Assembly (NCBI GenBank): GCA_016287765.1
Contig: JAEEWS010000003.1
Location: 1 to 64,000, forward strand
Reading direction: 5' to 3'
Length of the DNA: 64,000 nt
Source: Lachnospiraceae bacterium
Lineage (GTDB): Bacteria; Bacillota_A; Clostridia; Lachnospirales; Lachnospiraceae
Numbering within the stretch: the stretch's first letter is position 1; each line of letters begins with the position of its first letter. Below the pieces are notes generated by a model, which was not told the origin of the DNA, made no database searches, and worked only from the letters and a program-made list of their open reading frames with translations. The position numbers were made by a program, and so were the translations under genes. This document shows, in pieces, positions 43,243 to 52,065 of this stretch.

Positions 43243-44948
43243 AAATTCAGGCTCCTTGATTTCTTTATTTCACAGGCAAGAGAGATCATCTCTCTAGCAT
43301 TTTCTATCACAGCATTGGTTATTTCAGCTCCGCCCAGGATCCTGGCAAGTTCGGATATCCTGTCCTCGGCATCCAGTTCACGTATCTCTGTCTTTACACT
43401 GTCTTTGCCGTTTGTCTTTTCTATCACATAATGAGAATCAGCCATGGCCGCTATCTGTGCCAGGTGGGTGATGCAGATGATCTGATGGGTTCCTGCCAGT
43501 AATCCCAGCTTTTCAGATACTTTCTGAGCTGTTCTTCCGGAAATTCCCGTATCTATCTCATCAAAGATAAGGCTCGGTATCTCATCCTTATCCGCCAAAA
43601 CTGTTTTAATCGCCAGCATGATCCTTGAAAGTTCACCGCCGGAAGCCACTTTTACCAGCGGTTTCATAGGTTCTCCGGGATTTAAGGATATCATGAATTC
43701 ATAGGAATCCCGTCCGTTGGAAGTAAACTTTTTAAGTTCTTCCCATCTGCATTCAAACTTTGCCGCTGCAAAATTCAGACTCTTAAGTTCTTCATCTATG
43801 CCTTTGGAAAGGATGTCTGCCGCTTTCTTTCTTAAGGTCGAGATCTTATCGCAGATCTTTAGGCATTCATTTCTTTCCTTCTCCTCGCGGCTCTTAAGTT
43901 CCAAAAGATATTCGTCAAAATTCTCAAGCTTTTTAAGCTTATCTTCCGCTTCTTCCGCGTACTTTAAAACATCTTCCACGGATCCGTTCATCCCTGCATA
44001 TTTTTTCTTAAGGCCGTTGATAAGATCCAGCCTTTCGGATACTTCCATAAATCTGTCGGCAGAATTCTCCGTCCTGTTTATATAGCTCTCCGCATCATGC
44101 TTAAAATCATAAATAAGGGATGAAGCACTCTCAAGTATCTCTGCCAGTCCGGACAGTTTTTCATCATACTGTACGGCTTTATTTAAGACTCTGACCGCTT
44201 CTCCGATCAGATCCCCCGCATTTCCGCTTTCATCATCACTCACCAGTTGAAGGCTCTGGGACAAGGCTTCCATGATCTGTTTTGCATTGGAAAGGACCTT
44301 GTATTCTTCTTCCAGTTCCTCATCTTCCCCGACTTTAAGTTCTGCCTTCCGTATCTCGTTTAAGGCAAATTCCAGATAGGATCCGTCCGTATCCTTGGTC
44401 ACATTGGTGTTAAGAGCCTGATCCAGTTCCTTGACGGTTTTGCTCCAGTCATCATATTTAATTTTAAGATCCGCCAGAAGCTTATCATTTTCACTTCCCG
44501 CGAATTTATCCAGTATTTTGATATGTGATGATGCCTTAAGAAGAGAATGATGTTCATTCTGTCCGTGTATATCCAGCAAAAGAGAGGAACAGTTTTTCAG
44601 TTCCTCAAGAGTTACGGTCTCGCCGTTGATCTTACATATGCTTTTTCCTGCGGCTGTTATCTTTCTGGAGATCAGAATCTCGCCGTCATCGGGAAAAATA
44701 TCAAATTCTTTAAGTGCCTCACATGTCCTTTGCGGTATCCGGTCAAATGTGAGTTCTATAAGAGCGTAATCAGCTCCGTATCTGATCACGTCTCTGGAGA
44801 CTTTCTCTCCGAGAGCGGCATTTACGGAGCCGATCAATATGGATTTACCGGCACCGGTTTCACCGGTAAGAATATTTAATCCGTTTTTAAATTCAATTTC
44901 TGTTTTGTCTATTATTGCATAATTCTTGACGAACAATCTGCTTAACAT
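43239..44948 (-). CDS. recN: DNA repair protein RecN
   Basis: RecN is an SMC-like ATPase acting early in double-strand break repair. The 569-residue protein starts MLSRLFVKNYAIIDKTEIEF with Walker A GETGAGKSILIGS, has two coiled-coil arms around the middle, and the C-terminal ASGGELSRIMLAIKTV signature and LIFDEIDTGISGRTAQ Walker B. In Bacillus recN is followed by spoIVB and spo0A; here glgA follows. It begins 21 bp after the BIG2 protein gene. Confidence 0.97.
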   Translation of the reverse strand: MLSRLFVKNYAIIDKTEIEFKNGLNILTGETGAGKSILIGSVNAALGEKVSRDVIRYGADYALIELTFDRIPQRTCEALKEFDIFPDDGEILISRKITAAGKSICKINGETVTLEELKNCSSLLLDIHGQNEHHSLLKASSHIKILDKFAGSENDKLLADLKIKYDDWSKTVKELDQALNTNVTKDTDGSYLEFALNEIRKAELKVGEDEELEEEYKVLSNAKQIMEALSQSLQLVSDDESGNAGDLIGEAVRVLNKAVQYDEKLSGLAEILESASSLIYDFKHDAESYINRTENSADRFMEVSERLDLINGLKKKYAGMNGSVEDVLKYAEEAEDKLKKLENFDEYLLELKSREEKERNECLKICDKISTLRKKAADILSKGIDEELKSLNFAAAKFECRWEELKKFTSNGRDSYEFMISLNPGEPMKPLVKVASGGELSRIMLAIKTVLADKDEIPSLIFDEIDTGISGRTAQKVSEKLGLLAGTHQIICITHLAQIAAMADSHYVIEKTNGKDSVKTEIRELDAEDRISELARILGGAEITNAVIENAREMISLACEIKKSRSLNL

Positions 44949-44969
44949 TTGAAGTCCTCCTAAAGCTTA

Positions 44970-47900
44970 CTATTTTGTAACCTTTACTATGCACTCCAAA
45001 GTACGCCCGCTAACCTTTGCAGTAACAACTGTAGTACCTGTTTTTCTTGCCGTGATGGTTCCGTTGGCAACTTCACATACACTGTTGTCTTCCACATCCC
45101 ACCGAACAGTTTCGTTGACTCCGTCCAGGTACAATCTGAAGGTGGAATAGATCGGTAATTCGACATAAGTACGACTCAGGCCCAGAACAGTGACTGTGAT
45201 CGTTGCCGTCTTACCGGAGGTCGTGGTTACAGTTACCGTGGTCTGCCCCACGGTATTGGCTGTAATAGTGCCTTCTTCGGAAACTGATGCTACAGTATCA
45301 TTATTTGTAGTCCATGTCAAGTCATCCGTAGAGGTGGTGGGCTTGATATGAGATGTTATGGTCTTCTTTTCTCCGGGCATCAAAGCTATTGCAGAATCTG
45401 AAACCGTTACGCCGGTTGCCGAGATGGGATCGATGACTACGATATAACAACGTGCCGTCTTTCCGGAATTGTCTTTGGCGGATGCGACTACCCATGCATT
45501 TCCCTTTTTAAGGCCGGTAACAACACCGTCGGAATCCACCAGTGCCACGGAATTATCTTCTTTCATGGTGGCGGGATTAACAACGCTGTAATTAACCGTG
45601 GGATAAGTGGCATTGGCAGGGCTGACCGTAGCAGACAGTCTCACCTTGTGGCCCACTATTACCACTTCATAGGAAGAACTGAGTTCGATCTTGGATACTT
45701 CACGTACAACCTCGATCTTAACATAGGCCTTAGCTTCGCCTTCGGCAGCTTCTACGGTAATAACCGTTGAACCGTAGTCCACACCTGTGATCATACCGTA
45801 TTTATCAACCGTAGCTACGGATTCATCATCGGAATACCATTCAAGGCCCTTGTCGGAAACCGTATCTCCGTTTGATATCTGAGCATCTATTGTAACCGTA
45901 TTTCCTTTACCTAAAATATAGGAAGAAGGATCTACGGTGATCTTTGTGATCAATTCCTCTACCTTTACCATACAGAAGCCGGTAAAGCCTCCGTCCACGG
46001 AAGTAAAGGAAACTACAGTGTATCCGCCCTTGATACCCGTAACCATACCCGCTTCGTTAACGGTGGCAACGCTTGAATCAAGAGATGACCATTTACCGTC
46101 GGTAACCGAAGTTCCGTCGGGATCGAACACAGCCTCAAGGGTGTAGGTTTCACCTATGCCTATGGTTATCTCCGTTTCATCCAGCTTCATGGATTTTGCA
46201 CCCTGCTTTACCGTAACGGTACAGAAGGAGTTCTTTCCGCTCTGGGTGGATACCATTATGGAAGTCTTACCGGGCTTGATACCCATGATACGACCGCTCT
46301 GAGATACGGTAGCTATACCTGTATCAAGGCTCTTCCATGTAAGAGAATTCTCTGTGGCATCTGCGGGAGAAACACTTACCGTAAGGTCGAAGGCTTCACC
46401 CACATTAAGAGTTACCTCGCTGTAGTTCATTGTAACATCCGTAGCCACCTGCTTAACCGTAACCGTACAAAGATCCCAGTATTTTCCGTCCTTGGTCATG
46501 ACCATAAATTCGGTCTTACCAACACCTCTTGCGGTAACTATCAATGTGTGGTCGGAACCCTGGGTAACAGAAACGATCTTACTGTCAACCACGGTGATAT
46601 CTATAACGTCATTGTCCGCATCTGCAGGCAGGATGACATAAGGAAGTCTGTAAACTTCACCCTTGTAAAGTTCCAGCTGTTTCTTGTCAAGAGTGATGGA
46701 ATCCACGGCCTGAAGCACCTTAACGGTACAGAGAGCAAAATACTCGGGATTAAGCACCGACTGAGCCATAATGGTAGCTTCACCTTCTTTTACGATGGTG
46801 ATCTTACCGTTTTCGTCAACGGTTACTACCGAGGGTTTGGAGGAAGTCCACAATACGCTGGAGTCGGAAGCATTTTTAGGCTCAAGATAAGCATATAATT
46901 GATAGCTTCCGTCGGTTTCTTTAAGGGTCAGGGAGTATTCCGAAAGCTTAAGGCCTGTAACTTCCTGGTAGACCGTAACCTGACAATAGCCGCAAACGAT
47001 GTTGTCGGGGTTAATGGCGGTAAGCACTGCGGAACCGGGCTTTAAAGCTTCGATGGTTGCTGAAGTCCCCACATTTATATTATCAACAAAGGAAAAAATA
47101 GTTTCATCCGAACTAACCCAGGTCAGATCTGTGGCATCACCTGTAAACTGAGCTATGATGGTCTTATAATCTCCTACCTCGATATCTATCTCGGAAGGTG
47201 AAAGTTTAACCTTGGTAGCTGTATTCTTAACAGTGATCTCCGCAAAGGCATTCTTTTCAACGCCGTTAATGATCTGGTAGGCTCTTACGGTAACAACGCC
47301 CTTCTTTAAAGCCTTTACCATAACGGATCCGAAGCCGTTCTCTTCAAGGGTCACGATGGAAGTGTCAAGACTCTCCCAATAGATATCGTAATCCTTATTT
47401 GTACAAGAAGCATATAAAGGATAGGTACCTCCCGCAAACATGGTAAACTCGGTAGATCCGTCGGATGACAAAGCCGAGTTGCTGATGGAAAGGTAGTCTA
47501 TAACATGTATGGTATAGGTAACATCCTGAATGGAGGCACTGATCGCCGGAGGAAGCACAGAATTGTTACTGCCTCCGACATATTTAAATGTGATATACGC
47601 CGTACCTACATTATTTGCCGTAATAACACCGTTATTATCAACGGTAGCGTAAAGTCTGCTGTTTCCGGAATACTCCACGCTGTAGATCTTGGAATAGAGT
47701 TCAACCGGAATATTGGAATTACTTAATACATCATAGGTATCTCCAACGTTCATGTACATTTCTGTATCCGAAAGAGAAAGCATTACTACAACGTCATAAA
47801 CAACTCTGTTCCTGCTTTCCGTATCGCTGAAGGAAGTATTTGCAACGCCCACGATCTTATAGGTACCTGCCGTAACTCCCGAGAAATTTACCACTCCGCT

Positions 47901-49052
47901 CTGATCGCTGATATTGTATGTAAGTCTGGAGGTATCATTCTTGCTGATCTCGGTAAGTCCACCGTTCTTATCTACGATATATACTGTCCATGTAAGGCTG
48001 GTAGCCTTTAAGGCATTTGTATAGACAGCAAAATTATCTGCATATATGGTGCCCAGATCATAGGTCTGCTCGTAATCCGCATAGGTTACGGTTCCTCCGG
48101 AAACCACGGCCTCTTCATGTCCTATAGGGGCAACAAGTACATAAAAGCTGGTACTGTCGGGGTTTGTACCTGTGGTCTTAAGAGTAACCCTGGTATAACC
48201 TGCACCTCTGACATGCAGCTTACCGCTTTCATACATGACTACCGTATCTTTATATTGTTTATCCGTTGTGTCCAGAATTATGGTATCGGAAGTAACGGAT
48301 GTGTTATCCATGTAAAGGATATCCAGCTCGTAATAGTCTACAGCACCCAGATAATTTTTCTGATCCAGGAAAAGCACCTTGTCACTGAATCCCGAAAGTC
48401 CCGTCTCTTCCCATTCAAGATCATCCTTTACGATCTCAAATGCAACATGAATGGTAACGGTAGCATATCTTGTCTGACCGTTTTCGGTGATGGCAACGTT
48501 AACGTTGGCACGTCCGGGGCCCACACGGGTGATGACAACAGAGTTGTCTGTCGGATCACTGTCGGGTTCGATCCTGATAACATTATTCCCCGCACCTGCA
48601 ATACTGAAGGTCATGGTGGTACCGCTGGCAAAAGGCGCATCGGTATTATCCACCTTATAAACACGTGAAACAGCCAGAGTGAACTGTGAGGTATCAAGCT
48701 CAAGTACCGAACCCTGGTCAACAAAGGCATTTCCCACACCGGTGTTGTCGAAGAAAACTATCTTCATGTCGGCATCGGCTGCATAAACGGATCTGTCCTT
48801 AAAAAATATATTTGATAAACTGAATATTCCTTCTTTAAGTCCCTCGACGCCGAAGGCCTTGGAAAAGATACCCAGGTTTTCTTCCTCGGCTTCACTTCTG
48901 GCCTCCGCCGGCTCTGCCGGCTCTTCTCCGACCGCGGGAACATTTTGTACATTATCAACGGTATAAGTGGTCTTAAGGTCAAAGAATCCGCCCGTAGCCA
49001 CTATGCTTGCCGCCAGTATAAAGCAAATTAATCTGCTTAAAGTCTTTTTCAT
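44970..49052 (-). CDS. Secreted multidomain BIG2 (bacterial Ig-like) repeat protein
   Basis: A 1360-residue exported protein. MKKTLSRLICFILAASIVATGG is a signal peptide, then an acidic stretch, then around ten Ig-like BIG2 modules of about 80-90 residues. Repeats show the pattern W-S-S-x(5)-VATV-x(3)-G-x-(I/V)-G-x(4)-G, e.g. KWSSLDSSVATVNEAGMVTG and ending CTVTVKQ or similar. Several modules carry a single cysteine at the same final strand. The first 300 or so residues are more divergent. I see no LPxTG sortase motif, SLH domain or C-terminal anchor, so the attachment mode and ligand are unknown. The gene lies between yebC and recN, with a candidate promoter and a leader hairpin. Confidence 0.9.
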   Translation of the reverse strand: MKKTLSRLICFILAASIVATGGFFDLKTTYTVDNVQNVPAVGEEPAEPAEARSEAEEENLGIFSKAFGVEGLKEGIFSLSNIFFKDRSVYAADADMKIVFFDNTGVGNAFVDQGSVLELDTSQFTLAVSRVYKVDNTDAPFASGTTMTFSIAGAGNNVIRIEPDSDPTDNSVVITRVGPGRANVNVAITENGQTRYATVTIHVAFEIVKDDLEWEETGLSGFSDKVLFLDQKNYLGAVDYYELDILYMDNTSVTSDTIILDTTDKQYKDTVVMYESGKLHVRGAGYTRVTLKTTGTNPDSTSFYVLVAPIGHEEAVVSGGTVTYADYEQTYDLGTIYADNFAVYTNALKATSLTWTVYIVDKNGGLTEISKNDTSRLTYNISDQSGVVNFSGVTAGTYKIVGVANTSFSDTESRNRVVYDVVVMLSLSDTEMYMNVGDTYDVLSNSNIPVELYSKIYSVEYSGNSRLYATVDNNGVITANNVGTAYITFKYVGGSNNSVLPPAISASIQDVTYTIHVIDYLSISNSALSSDGSTEFTMFAGGTYPLYASCTNKDYDIYWESLDTSIVTLEENGFGSVMVKALKKGVVTVRAYQIINGVEKNAFAEITVKNTATKVKLSPSEIDIEVGDYKTIIAQFTGDATDLTWVSSDETIFSFVDNINVGTSATIEALKPGSAVLTAINPDNIVCGYCQVTVYQEVTGLKLSEYSLTLKETDGSYQLYAYLEPKNASDSSVLWTSSKPSVVTVDENGKITIVKEGEATIMAQSVLNPEYFALCTVKVLQAVDSITLDKKQLELYKGEVYRLPYVILPADADNDVIDITVVDSKIVSVTQGSDHTLIVTARGVGKTEFMVMTKDGKYWDLCTVTVKQVATDVTMNYSEVTLNVGEAFDLTVSVSPADATENSLTWKSLDTGIATVSQSGRIMGIKPGKTSIMVSTQSGKNSFCTVTVKQGAKSMKLDETEITIGIGETYTLEAVFDPDGTSVTDGKWSSLDSSVATVNEAGMVTGIKGGYTVVSFTSVDGGFTGFCMVKVEELITKITVDPSSYILGKGNTVTIDAQISNGDTVSDKGLEWYSDDESVATVDKYGMITGVDYGSTVITVEAAEGEAKAYVKIEVVREVSKIELSSSYEVVIVGHKVRLSATVSPANATYPTVNYSVVNPATMKEDNSVALVDSDGVVTGLKKGNAWVVASAKDNSGKTARCYIVVIDPISATGVTVSDSAIALMPGEKKTITSHIKPTTSTDDLTWTTNNDTVASVSEEGTITANTVGQTTVTVTTTSGKTATITVTVLGLSRTYVELPIYSTFRLYLDGVNETVRWDVEDNSVCEVANGTITARKTGTTVVTAKVSGRTLECIVKVTK

Positions 49053-49069
49053 GAATTAATTTCCTCCTC

Positions 49070-49112
49070 CCGGCTTATAGTAAGTGAGAATGATAAGCAT
49101 CAAAAAAGCCGG
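49070..49112 (-). other. Leader stem-loop ahead of the BIG2 protein gene
   Basis: CCGGCTT and AAGCCGG (7 bp) enclose about 29 bases in the mRNA; the 3' arm runs directly into the GGAGGAGG ribosome-binding site at 49070-49063. It might expose or hide that site. No known riboswitch core is visible to me. Confidence 0.4.
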
Positions 49113-49153
49113 TAAAATGAAAGGTATATTTACAATCCATATATTTTATCGGC

Positions 49154-49182
49154 ATTTTATCATTGTTAATTAAGTTAGTTAA
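49154..49182 (-). promoter_or_regulatory. Candidate sigma-A promoter for the BIG2 protein gene
   Basis: TTAACT (49182-49177) and TAAAAT (49159-49154) are 17 bases apart, matching consensus at four and five positions. The -35 overlaps an AT-rich inverted repeat, TTAATTAA-N5-TTAATTAA (49166-49186). The leader would be about 95 nt. The 149-base gap 49053-49201 contains only this and the stem-loop. Confidence 0.4.
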
Positions 49183-49201
49183 TTAAAAAAGAATATATTT
49201 T

Positions 49202-49936
49202 TTATGCTTCGTCGTAATTTGTATATACGTCCTGAACATCATCATCTTCCTCAAGAAGGTCAAGGATCCTGTTAAGGCACTTGATATCCTCCTCATCGGT
49301 AAGAGATCCGTAATTCTGAGGGATCATGGTAACTTCGGCGGATGCCATCTTGATATTTGCAGCTTCCAGAGCTTCAACGACCTTGCTGAAATCGTCGGGA
49401 GCAGTAATTATCTCAAAACTGTCCTCTTCATCGGAAAGATCTTCCGCACCTGCATCGGCAGCGATCATGAAGATATCATCTCCGTCCATATCGCATTCTT
49501 CCTTATCGATGACGATCTGTCCCTTTTCATCGAACATGAAAGAAACGCATCCCATATTTCCGATACTGCCTTTACCCTTTGTAAAAGCACTTCTGACATT
49601 TGCAGCAGTTCTGTTCTTGTTGTCCGTAAGAGCATCTACGATGATGGCGATACCGCTGGGGCCGTAGCCTTCATATCTTACATGCTCGTAATTAACACCC
49701 TGTCCGTCGCCTGCTGCCTTTTTGATACTTCTTTCGATGGTATCGTTGGACATGTTGTTGGCTTTTGCCTTAGCGATGATATCCTTAAGCTTACTGTTAT
49801 TGTTGGGATCCGGACCGCCGCCTTCTTTAACGGCTACTGCTATTTCACGGCCGAGTTTGGTAAATATCTTACCCTTAGCCGCATCATTTTTTTCTTTCTT
49901 GTGCTTAATGTTAGCAAATTTTGAATGTCCTGACAT
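49202..49936 (-). CDS. yebC: YebC/PmpR-family protein
   Basis: A 244-residue protein starting MSGHSKFANIKHKKEKNDAAKG with the conserved GRVRYEGYGPSGIAIIV-type region (HVRYEGYGPSGIAIIVDALT), NVRSAFTKGKGSIGNMGCVS and an acidic C-terminus. Family members have been described as transcription regulators and, more recently, as translation factors that relieve ribosome stalling at proline runs. It has its own strong promoter at 49970-49998 and is followed by the BIG2 protein gene. Confidence 0.95.
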   Translation of the reverse strand: MSGHSKFANIKHKKEKNDAAKGKIFTKLGREIAVAVKEGGGPDPNNNSKLKDIIAKAKANNMSNDTIERSIKKAAGDGQGVNYEHVRYEGYGPSGIAIIVDALTDNKNRTAANVRSAFTKGKGSIGNMGCVSFMFDEKGQIVIDKEECDMDGDDIFMIAADAGAEDLSDEEDSFEIITAPDDFSKVVEALEAANIKMASAEVTMIPQNYGSLTDEEDIKCLNRILDLLEEDDDVQDVYTNYDEA

Positions 49937-49969
49937 AAATTTCCATCCTTTGATTTTTCAATTTTTTAA

Positions 49970-49998
49970 ATTTTATAACAAGGCCAATAAGGTGTCAA
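49970..49998 (-). promoter_or_regulatory. Strong sigma-A promoter of yebC
   Basis: TTGACA (49998-49993, perfect) and TAAAAT (49975-49970, five of six) are exactly 17 bases apart. The leader is about 25-30 nt. The -35 hexamer is one arm of the inverted repeat TGTCAA-N7-TTGACA at 49993-50011, a possible operator. Confidence 0.75.
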
Positions 49999-50011
49999 GT
50001 ATAAGTTGACA
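49993..50011. repeat. Inverted repeat overlapping the yebC -35 element
   Basis: TGTCAA and TTGACA form perfect six-base arms around seven bases (GTATAAG). The left arm is the reverse complement of the yebC -35. It does not match the ARG-box pattern, so I do not link it to the neighbouring argR. It may simply be chance symmetry around a promoter. Confidence 0.4.
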
Positions 50012-50024
50012 GCCATAACCCACA

Positions 50025-50486
50025 TTAGTGAACAAGTTTTTCTATCTTTTTCATTACATCGGAAACTTCACCCTTGGTCTTTACAACGCACATAATGGTA
50101 TCGTCTCCTGCAATGCAGCCCACAACACCTTTTATCTTAAGTGAATCCAATGCCGCAGCCGCAGCCATGGCCATTCCCGACGCCGTCTTTATGACCAGAA
50201 GGTTTTCTGCCTGCTCCATATTAACAAAAGCTTCCGACAGGACTCTGACCAGTTTTCCGTTATTTAAACCCGGAGTATCCGAAGGGGGGATAATGTACTT
50301 ATTCACTCCGGTATCAGTGGTCATCTTTGATAACCTTAATTCCTTAATATCTCTGGAGGCTGTGGCCTGAGTCACCGCAAAGCCTTCCTCATTGAGGCGA
50401 CGTACAAGTTCCTCCTGAGTTCCGATATTCTCATTTTCAATTATCTTTCTGATCTGCGCATGTCTGCTTGTTTTCTTATCCGGCAT
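50025..50486 (-). CDS. argR: Arginine repressor ArgR
   Basis: ArgR/AhrC represses arginine biosynthesis and activates catabolism when arginine is bound. The 153-residue protein has an N-terminal winged helix (GTQEELVRRLNEEGFAVTQA then SRDIKELRLSKM) and a C-terminal arginine-binding/hexamerisation domain with GVVGCIAGDDTIMCVVK. Position after tlyA and nadK follows the Firmicutes tlyA-(nadK)-argR-recN order, interrupted here by yebC and the BIG2 protein gene. No arginine genes are nearby. Confidence 0.96.
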   Translation of the reverse strand: MPDKKTSRHAQIRKIIENENIGTQEELVRRLNEEGFAVTQATASRDIKELRLSKMTTDTGVNKYIIPPSDTPGLNNGKLVRVLSEAFVNMEQAENLLVIKTASGMAMAAAAALDSLKIKGVVGCIAGDDTIMCVVKTKGEVSDVMKKIEKLVH

Positions 50487-50516
50487 AACTGTCCCTTTCC
50501 TTATCCCTTTTTATAT

Positions 50517-51326
50517 CTATGATAACTTGCTCTTCAATGCTTCAAAAAACGAACTTTCATCCGTTTTGATAAGTTTTGTGATGCTTTTTGACCTGCGTAT
50601 CCTGATCACATCGCCGCTTTTTAACATATGAAAAGCTCGTCCGTCAAGAGTGATACCAAGATCAGGCGTTTCATAATTTCTTTCCTCCGGGATCTCTATT
50701 GTTATCTCATCCTCGGCAGATGCTATTACAGATCTGGCTGTCATGGAATGAGGACATATGGGAGTAACTATTATCATTTCCGCCTCGGGAACGCATATGC
50801 TTCCTCCTGCGGAAAGATTGTAACCGGTGGATCCCGTGGGAGTAGAGATTATAATTCCGTCTCCCCCTACCGTAAGCACCTCCGAACCGTTTATCTTGAC
50901 CTTTAAACGTATTATCCTGGAATACCCGTTTCTGGTCACAACCGCGTCATTTAAAACTGTTTCCGGCGCATCCCCATTTACACTTACATCAAGCATCATG
51001 CGCTTTTCTATGCGGTAATCTCCCGCGATCAGCTTTTTAACGGCATTTTCCAGATTATTTGTCTCGGCCCCTGTGAGATAACCGAGAGTACCGGTGTTTA
51101 TCCCAAGGATGGGAGCTCCGAAATCCTTTACCGCATCTGCCGTTCTCATAAGAGTCCCGTCACCGCCCAGCACTATGATAGCCTTTATTCCGGAGGTATC
51201 CCCGTTGCTTTCGTTAAGATTACAGATATCAGCTCCGTTTTCTTTAAGACATTTCTTTACTCTTTCCGTATATTTTCCTTCAAGATCCCTGTCGGGATTT
51301 GAAATTATAAGATATGCATTTTTCAT
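50517..51326 (-). CDS. nadK: NAD kinase
   Basis: NadK phosphorylates NAD to NADP. The 269-residue protein has the nucleotide motif VLGGDGTLMRTADAV, INTGTLGYLTG, the NDAVVTRNG segment (NE/D catalytic region) and DGIIISTPTGSTGYNLSAGG, followed by TPICPHSMTARSV. It starts two bases after the tlyA stop and ends 30 bp before argR. Length and motifs are normal. Confidence 0.97.
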   Translation of the reverse strand: MKNAYLIISNPDRDLEGKYTERVKKCLKENGADICNLNESNGDTSGIKAIIVLGGDGTLMRTADAVKDFGAPILGINTGTLGYLTGAETNNLENAVKKLIAGDYRIEKRMMLDVSVNGDAPETVLNDAVVTRNGYSRIIRLKVKINGSEVLTVGGDGIIISTPTGSTGYNLSAGGSICVPEAEMIIVTPICPHSMTARSVIASAEDEITIEIPEERNYETPDLGITLDGRAFHMLKSGDVIRIRRSKSITKLIKTDESSFFEALKSKLS

Positions 51327-51327
51327 A

Positions 51328-52065
51328 TTATAATATTTCCTTTCCCAAATGGATCAGATATTCAACATTACCGTCTCCGCCCTTAACAGGAGAGATCGTG
51401 GTACCGAAGACTTTAAATCCGGTATTTAAAGAGGAATCCACTATGTCCTTTACCACCTTTTCCCTGACAGCCGTATCCTTAATTATACCCTTTTTAGAAA
51501 GAGCCTGCCTGCCCGCCTCAAATTGAGGTTTAATAAGGCACACGGCTTCACCTCCGGGCGATAAAAGAGAAAAGATGACAGGCAATACCTTGGTCAGGGA
51601 AATAAAGGAAACATCCGTCGAGATAAAATCCAATCCGGCATTTCCGATGTTTTCCGATGTGAGGTATCTGATATTGGTCTGCTCCAGGGAGATCACACGA
51701 TCGTCATTTTTCAGTTTTTCAGCCAACTGATCGGTTCCCACATCCACTGCCCAGACCTTTGATGCTCCGTTTTGAAGCATACAGTCCGTAAATCCGCCGG
51801 TGGAAGCTCCTATATCCATACAGGTCTTTCCCGAAAGATCTATGTTAAATTCCGTCAGAGCCTTTTCCAGTTTCAATCCTCCGCGGCTTACATATTTAAG
51901 CTGCGGGCCCTGTATTATAATATCATCCTCCGCATTCACACCGGCAGAGGCTTTTATTAATGTCTTTCCGTTAACGGTCACCATCCCTTGGGTTATAAGC
52001 TCTTTGGCTCTTTCTCTGGAAGGTGTGAGACCTTTTTTAACCAATAATACGTCTAATCTTTCCAT
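51328..52065 (-). CDS. tlyA: TlyA-family rRNA methyltransferase / hemolysin-like protein
   Basis: A 245-residue protein with an N-terminal S4 RNA-binding domain (RLDVLLVKKGLTPSRERAKE) and an FtsJ-like SAM methyltransferase domain (CMDIGASTGGFTDCMLQNGA, then IKPQFEAGR). TlyA in mycobacteria 2'-O-methylates rRNA; the older hemolysin label is historical. Its start lies within the last 29 bases of dxs. Firmicutes dxs-tlyA-argR order is conserved. Confidence 0.95.
   Translation of the reverse strand: MERLDVLLVKKGLTPSRERAKELITQGMVTVNGKTLIKASAGVNAEDDIIIQGPQLKYVSRGGLKLEKALTEFNIDLSGKTCMDIGASTGGFTDCMLQNGASKVWAVDVGTDQLAEKLKNDDRVISLEQTNIRYLTSENIGNAGLDFISTDVSFISLTKVLPVIFSLLSPGGEAVCLIKPQFEAGRQALSKKGIIKDTAVREKVVKDIVDSSLNTGFKVFGTTISPVKGGDGNVEYLIHLGKEIL

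Noticed and set aside
48117..48668. 183-codon plus-strand frame inside the BIG2 protein gene
   Set aside because: It is antisense to a clearly coding minus-strand gene, has no recognisable motif and no ribosome-binding site of note. Similar long antisense frames at 9627-10163, 24518-25069, 5487-6101 and 14-19 kb are rejected for the same reason.
44970..49052. Tandem DNA repeats or CRISPR-like array in the BIG2 region
   Set aside because: The repetition is at protein level with diverged codons; there are no identical short repeats with regular spacers.
49070..49112. c-di-GMP or other known riboswitch upstream of the BIG2 protein gene
   Set aside because: The leader lacks the conserved core sequences I would expect; only a simple stem-loop is visible.
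49993..50011. ARG box (ArgR operator) at the argR-yebC gap
   Set aside because: The TGTCAA-N7-TTGACA symmetry does not fit the TNTGAATWWWWATTCANW-type pattern of ARG boxes.
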